Under the pieces are notes generated by a model. That model searched no databases and was not told the origin of the DNA. It saw only the letters and a program-made list of their open reading frames with translations. A stretch of 19,118 nt of DNA. Source: Fimenecus sp045613065. Its GTDB lineage: Bacteria > Bacillota > Clostridia > Oscillospirales > Acutalibacteraceae. The stretch spans positions 1 to 19,118 of the forward strand of contig JAZLAH010000031.1 of assembly GCA_045613065.1 (NCBI GenBank), written 5' to 3'. Shown in pieces: positions 16,696-19,118 of the stretch. The position numbers and the translations under genes are program-made. The stretch's first letter is position 1. Every line of letters starts with the position of its first letter.

Positions 16696-16726
16696 TTGAC
16701 TGTAAAGTGACTTTATAGTTTATACT
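16696..16726 (+). promoter_or_regulatory. MerR-type promoter with 19-bp spacer
   Basis: TTGACT (16696-16701), 19-bp spacer, TATACT (16721-16726). The overlong spacer is the hallmark of promoters that need a MerR-family protein to untwist the DNA. It drives the merR-like gene itself. Confidence 0.8.
16700..16718. promoter_or_regulatory. Dyad operator inside the spacer
   Basis: CTGTAAAGT-G-ACTTTATAG is an inverted repeat with 8 of 9 pairs matching, lying between -35 and -10 as MerR operators do. It is probably bound by the product of the gene it controls. Confidence 0.75.
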
Positions 16727-16748
16727 AGCTAACGAAAGGGTGATATAA

Positions 16749-18056
16749 ATGAAAATCAATGAACTTGAAAAGCTACTTAATATAAGTCGTGCCAACATTC
16801 GGTTTTACGAAAAAGAAGACTTATTAAACCCTGAAAGAAAAGATAATGGTTATCGAGAGTATGATGAAAATGAAATTGCAATTCTAAAGAAAATAATTAT
16901 TTACAGAAAGCTAGGAATTTCCATACCGAATATTAAAGATATTTTTAACGGTACACTAGCTTTAAGTGAAGCCATAGATGATAGTATGAGTTCGATAAGT
17001 AGTGAGCTGACTGAATTGGTTGTTTCGGCAAAGCTTTGCAAGGAATTGCAAAGGCAACGTGTTGATAATTCGAGCTTTAACGAAAATTATTATTGGAACG
17101 AAATCAAAAGAATGGAAAGTTCAGGCGAAGAATTTTATGACTTTACAGGTACGGATGTCAGTGCTTTTGAACATAGACCAAATGATACAAAATACAAATT
17201 AGTTTTAGGTCTTACAGGTGTAGTTTTATTGATTTTCACCGCAGTTGTAGGCTTATCACGGTTTGGATTGGTTTTAGCTGAATATGGTAGCATGGTTGGG
17301 TTTTCGGAACTGCACCATTTGCCAGTAATCCAAGCATTAACACCTGTTTGTCTGATTTTAGCGATTGCTTTTGCAATATCTTTAATAATTGTTCATAAAA
17401 AAGGTATTGACAATAGTAAAACCTTTTGGACGCTGTATATTGTTGGACTTTTAATAGTTGCTATTGCTATTTGTTCTACAATTTTAATTTCTTATGAAAA
17501 TGCAATTTTTGATGAAAAACATGCCAATATAGCGCTTTCTGACGAGGATGCAATAAAAATAGATGATGAATATAAAGTGTATTTTCCGTATTATGACAAT
17601 TTATATGAATATGTAGGTACAGAGTTTAACTATATTTATTCCAGATGTGAAATATCTAATGCAATACATATTCATATCCAAAATTTTTCTTGGTACGAAA
17701 ACGATGTCCTTTATGATGTGGAATATTTTGAAACAAATGATAATTCATTGATAAATCAGTACTCTTTGCAAAAGAGTGCACCTATTGTTTACGAAGATAA
17801 CTCTTTGGCATACCCCGGTGGAGTTACAAAATCAATTAACGATATGGAATATCTTATTCATCAATATGAAAATTACTATGAAATAAGAATTGTTAATGAA
17901 TCCTCATATTTTTCAATTGTTTTAAAAGATTTTGACAAAATGATAGAAGTTAGTGAAGCTGAATTTACTGAAGTAGCTATGCAACAGTATGAGTTAGTAA
18001 AACATTCTGCAAAAAACACCAAGGGTGAACCTCGAAAACTGTTAGACGAATTTTAA
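16749..18056 (+). CDS. Membrane-tethered MerR-family transcriptional regulator with extracytoplasmic C-terminal domain
   Basis: A 435-residue one-component regulator. The N-terminal winged-helix domain (1-70) is typical MerR: INELEKLLNISRANIRFYEKEDLL, then the wing GYREYDENEI and helices LKKIIIYRKLGISI. A helical dimerisation-like stretch (71-125) and linker lead to three strongly hydrophobic segments (about 151-171, 193-215, 226-248). About 187 residues follow, with many Tyr, Asp and Asn (YFPYYDNLYEYVGTEFNYIY), which with three crossings should lie outside the membrane. The usual MerR cytoplasmic effector domain is absent, so the outer domain may sense a wall or extracellular signal. AAAGGG lies 8 nt before the ATG. 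The promoter has the 19-bp spacer and internal dyad expected for autoregulation. No gene is co-transcribed in the next 230 bp; the divergent kinase gene is the nearest possible target. I do not recognise the C-terminal domain. Confidence 0.85.
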   Translation: MKINELEKLLNISRANIRFYEKEDLLNPERKDNGYREYDENEIAILKKIIIYRKLGISIPNIKDIFNGTLALSEAIDDSMSSISSELTELVVSAKLCKELQRQRVDNSSFNENYYWNEIKRMESSGEEFYDFTGTDVSAFEHRPNDTKYKLVLGLTGVVLLIFTAVVGLSRFGLVLAEYGSMVGFSELHHLPVIQALTPVCLILAIAFAISLIIVHKKGIDNSKTFWTLYIVGLLIVAIAICSTILISYENAIFDEKHANIALSDEDAIKIDDEYKVYFPYYDNLYEYVGTEFNYIYSRCEISNAIHIHIQNFSWYENDVLYDVEYFETNDNSLINQYSLQKSAPIVYEDNSLAYPGGVTKSINDMEYLIHQYENYYEIRIVNESSYFSIVLKDFDKMIEVSEAEFTEVAMQQYELVKHSAKNTKGEPRKLLDEF

Positions 18057-18207
18057 ATTGATATTAGTTGTTGTTTTGCTGACAATTCAAGTAGAGTTGT
18101 CGATAAATAACCTTTACGTTAAATTACATTTTTATGAAAATTTTGCCTATAATACAATTATGACTATAATTTTCTCTTTCATTGTCAATCTTTTGTCAAA
18201 ATAACTA

Positions 18208-18236
18208 TTGAAAAATTTTCCATAGGAATGTATAAT
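18208..18236 (+). promoter_or_regulatory. Sigma-A promoter of the Fe-S scaffold-like gene
   Basis: TTGAAA (18208-18213), 17-bp spacer, perfect TATAAT (18231-18236), about 50 bp before the start codon. Confidence 0.8.
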
Positions 18237-18286
18237 TACAAAGATAGGAATTTTTCCGTAAAATATGAAAGGAGTTTCATTTTATT

Positions 18287-18982
18287 ATGATTAACTATTC
18301 ACATGAAGTTGAAAAAATGTGCTGTGTTAAAAAAGGACCTCACCATGGTCCAGCTCCAATTCCTGAAGAAGGAAATTGGGTAAAGGCTTATGAAATCAAA
18401 GATATTTCAGGCTTCTCACACGGCATCGGTTGGTGTGCTCCTCAGCAGGGTACATGTAAGCTTACACTTAACATTAAAGAAGGTATCGTTGAAGAGGCTC
18501 TTGTTGAGACTCTCGGTTGTTCAGGTATGACTCACTCAGCTGCTATGGCTGCTGAAATTCTTCCTGGCAAGACTCTTCTTGAATGTCTTAACACAGACCT
18601 TGTTTGTGACGCTATCAATACAGCTATGAGAGAAATCTTCCTCCAGCTCGTTTATGGTCGTTCACAGTCTGCTTTCTCAGAAGACGGTCTTGTTGTTGGT
18701 GCTGGTCTTGAAGACCTTGGTAAGGGACTTCGTTCACAGGTTGGTACAATGTTCTCAACAAAGGTTAAGGGCGTTCGTTACATGGAAATGGCTGAAGGCT
18801 ATATCACAAGAATGGCTCTTGACTCTGATGACCAGGTTATCGGTTATGAGTTCGTTAAGCTCGGCAAGATGATGGAAGATATCCGTCACGGCATGGATGC
18901 TGCAACAGCTCTTAAGAACAATACAGGCTCATATGGTCGTTTTGCAGATGCTGCAAAGTATATTGACCCTAGAGAAGAATAA
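18287..18982 (+). CDS. Iron-sulfur cluster assembly scaffold-like protein (IscU/NifU-N related)
   Basis: A 231-residue soluble protein with seven Cys in the first 107 residues (12, 13, 50, 57, 78, 100, 107). The segment EEALVETLGCSGMTHSAAM followed by GKTLLECL resembles the IscU/NifU-N core, where a Cys in a GC motif after a beta strand binds the nascent cluster; Cys78 would be that residue. WCAPQQGTC could supply the earlier ligands. The rest (about 120-231) is longer than ordinary IscU (about 130 residues) and ends in a helical region with GKMMEDIRHGMDAATALKNN. AAAGGAG lies 12 nt before the ATG, a rather long gap. The next gene follows 18 bp later with its own AAGGAGG, so the two form an operon. 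I infer a role in Fe-S cluster handling; whether it is a general scaffold or a dedicated partner of the downstream protein is open. Confidence 0.72.
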   Translation: MINYSHEVEKMCCVKKGPHHGPAPIPEEGNWVKAYEIKDISGFSHGIGWCAPQQGTCKLTLNIKEGIVEEALVETLGCSGMTHSAAMAAEILPGKTLLECLNTDLVCDAINTAMREIFLQLVYGRSQSAFSEDGLVVGAGLEDLGKGLRSQVGTMFSTKVKGVRYMEMAEGYITRMALDSDDQVIGYEFVKLGKMMEDIRHGMDAATALKNNTGSYGRFADAAKYIDPREE

Positions 18983-19000
18983 GAGAAGGAGGATATTGTA

Positions 19001-19118
19001 ATGGCTAATGATGTAAGATTTGAAGGCAAAGAAAGACGTATGGCTAAAATCGAGAAATGTCTTGCTGAATACGGTATTGCTTCTCTCGAAGATGCAAAGG
19101 CTCTTTGCGAATCAAAAG
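19001..19118 (+). CDS. Start of a GGGtGRT-family-like gene, 3' truncated by window
   Basis: Thirty-nine codons are visible, beginning MANDVRFEGKERRMAKIEK and continuing as a helical, charged segment (LAEYGIASLEDAKALCE). AAGGAGG lies 8 nt before the ATG. Position directly behind an IscU-like gene and the opening sequence fit the clostridial GGGtGRT family, which as I recall sits beside this type of scaffold gene. The naming motif is not in the window, so the family call rests on context and a short N-terminus. Confidence 0.55.
   Translation, partial: MANDVRFEGKERRMAKIEKCLAEYGIASLEDAKALCESK

Noticed and set aside
18081..18101. Stem-loop GACAATTC/GAGTTGTC after the MerR gene as terminator
   Set aside because: 8-bp stem with a wobble pair, but no T-run follows on either strand; too weak to call.
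18148..18170. Two further TATAAT-like boxes upstream of the scaffold gene
   Set aside because: No acceptable -35 hexamer at 16-18 bp; AT-rich spacers give such matches by chance, and a better promoter lies at 18208-18236.

Overview
The window comes from a low-GC Gram-positive anaerobe, most likely a gut or rumen member of the Clostridia (Oscillospirales/Ruminococcus-like). The evidence is AT-rich spacers, strong AGGAGG-type ribosome binding sites, near-consensus sigma-A promoters, a DUF1934-argS pair as in Firmicutes, a DUF4474-like lipoprotein, a GPH-type sugar symporter, and an IscU/NifU-like scaffold followed by a gene that looks like the clostridial GGGtGRT family. The species assignment is inference. 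I see no phage, IS, CRISPR, rRNA or tRNA.

Layout. 1-1510: the 3' end of a nonribosomal peptide synthetase gene (end of an adenylation domain, carrier domain, terminal thioesterase with Cys as apparent nucleophile), closed by a bidirectional terminator. 1520-3947: a divergent pair, an Lgt-like membrane protein (-) and a secreted lipoprotein (+). 4000-6533: glycogen phosphorylase with its own promoter and terminator. 6581-8358: a membrane-anchored or secreted GH39-like glycosidase. 8377-9292: an unrecognised soluble protein (-). 9315-12688: the operon ddl, DUF1934, argS. 12687-15614: a secreted protein resembling (alpha/alpha) glycosidases and then a GPH sugar:cation symporter, each with its own promoter. 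15616-16597: a fructosamine-kinase/APH-like kinase (-). 16696-18056: a MerR regulator fused to three membrane segments and an extracytoplasmic domain, behind a classic 19-bp-spacer MerR promoter. 18208-end: the Fe-S scaffold-like protein and the start of its partner.

How they fit. Most of the window is housekeeping (cell wall precursor, tRNA charging, glycogen breakdown) interleaved with carbohydrate handling: two secreted glycosidase-like proteins, a GPH symporter, glycogen phosphorylase and possibly the sugar-amine kinase. Almost every unit has its own recognisable promoter and hairpin terminator, so there is little sign of a single large accessory operon.

The most interesting items are the membrane-tethered MerR protein with its own operator, the Cys-type NRPS thioesterase, the divergent Lgt paralogue facing a lipoprotein, and the Fe-S scaffold/GGGtGRT pair. 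I found no complete, clearly new multi-gene system. All family calls come from reading motifs by eye, without database searches.
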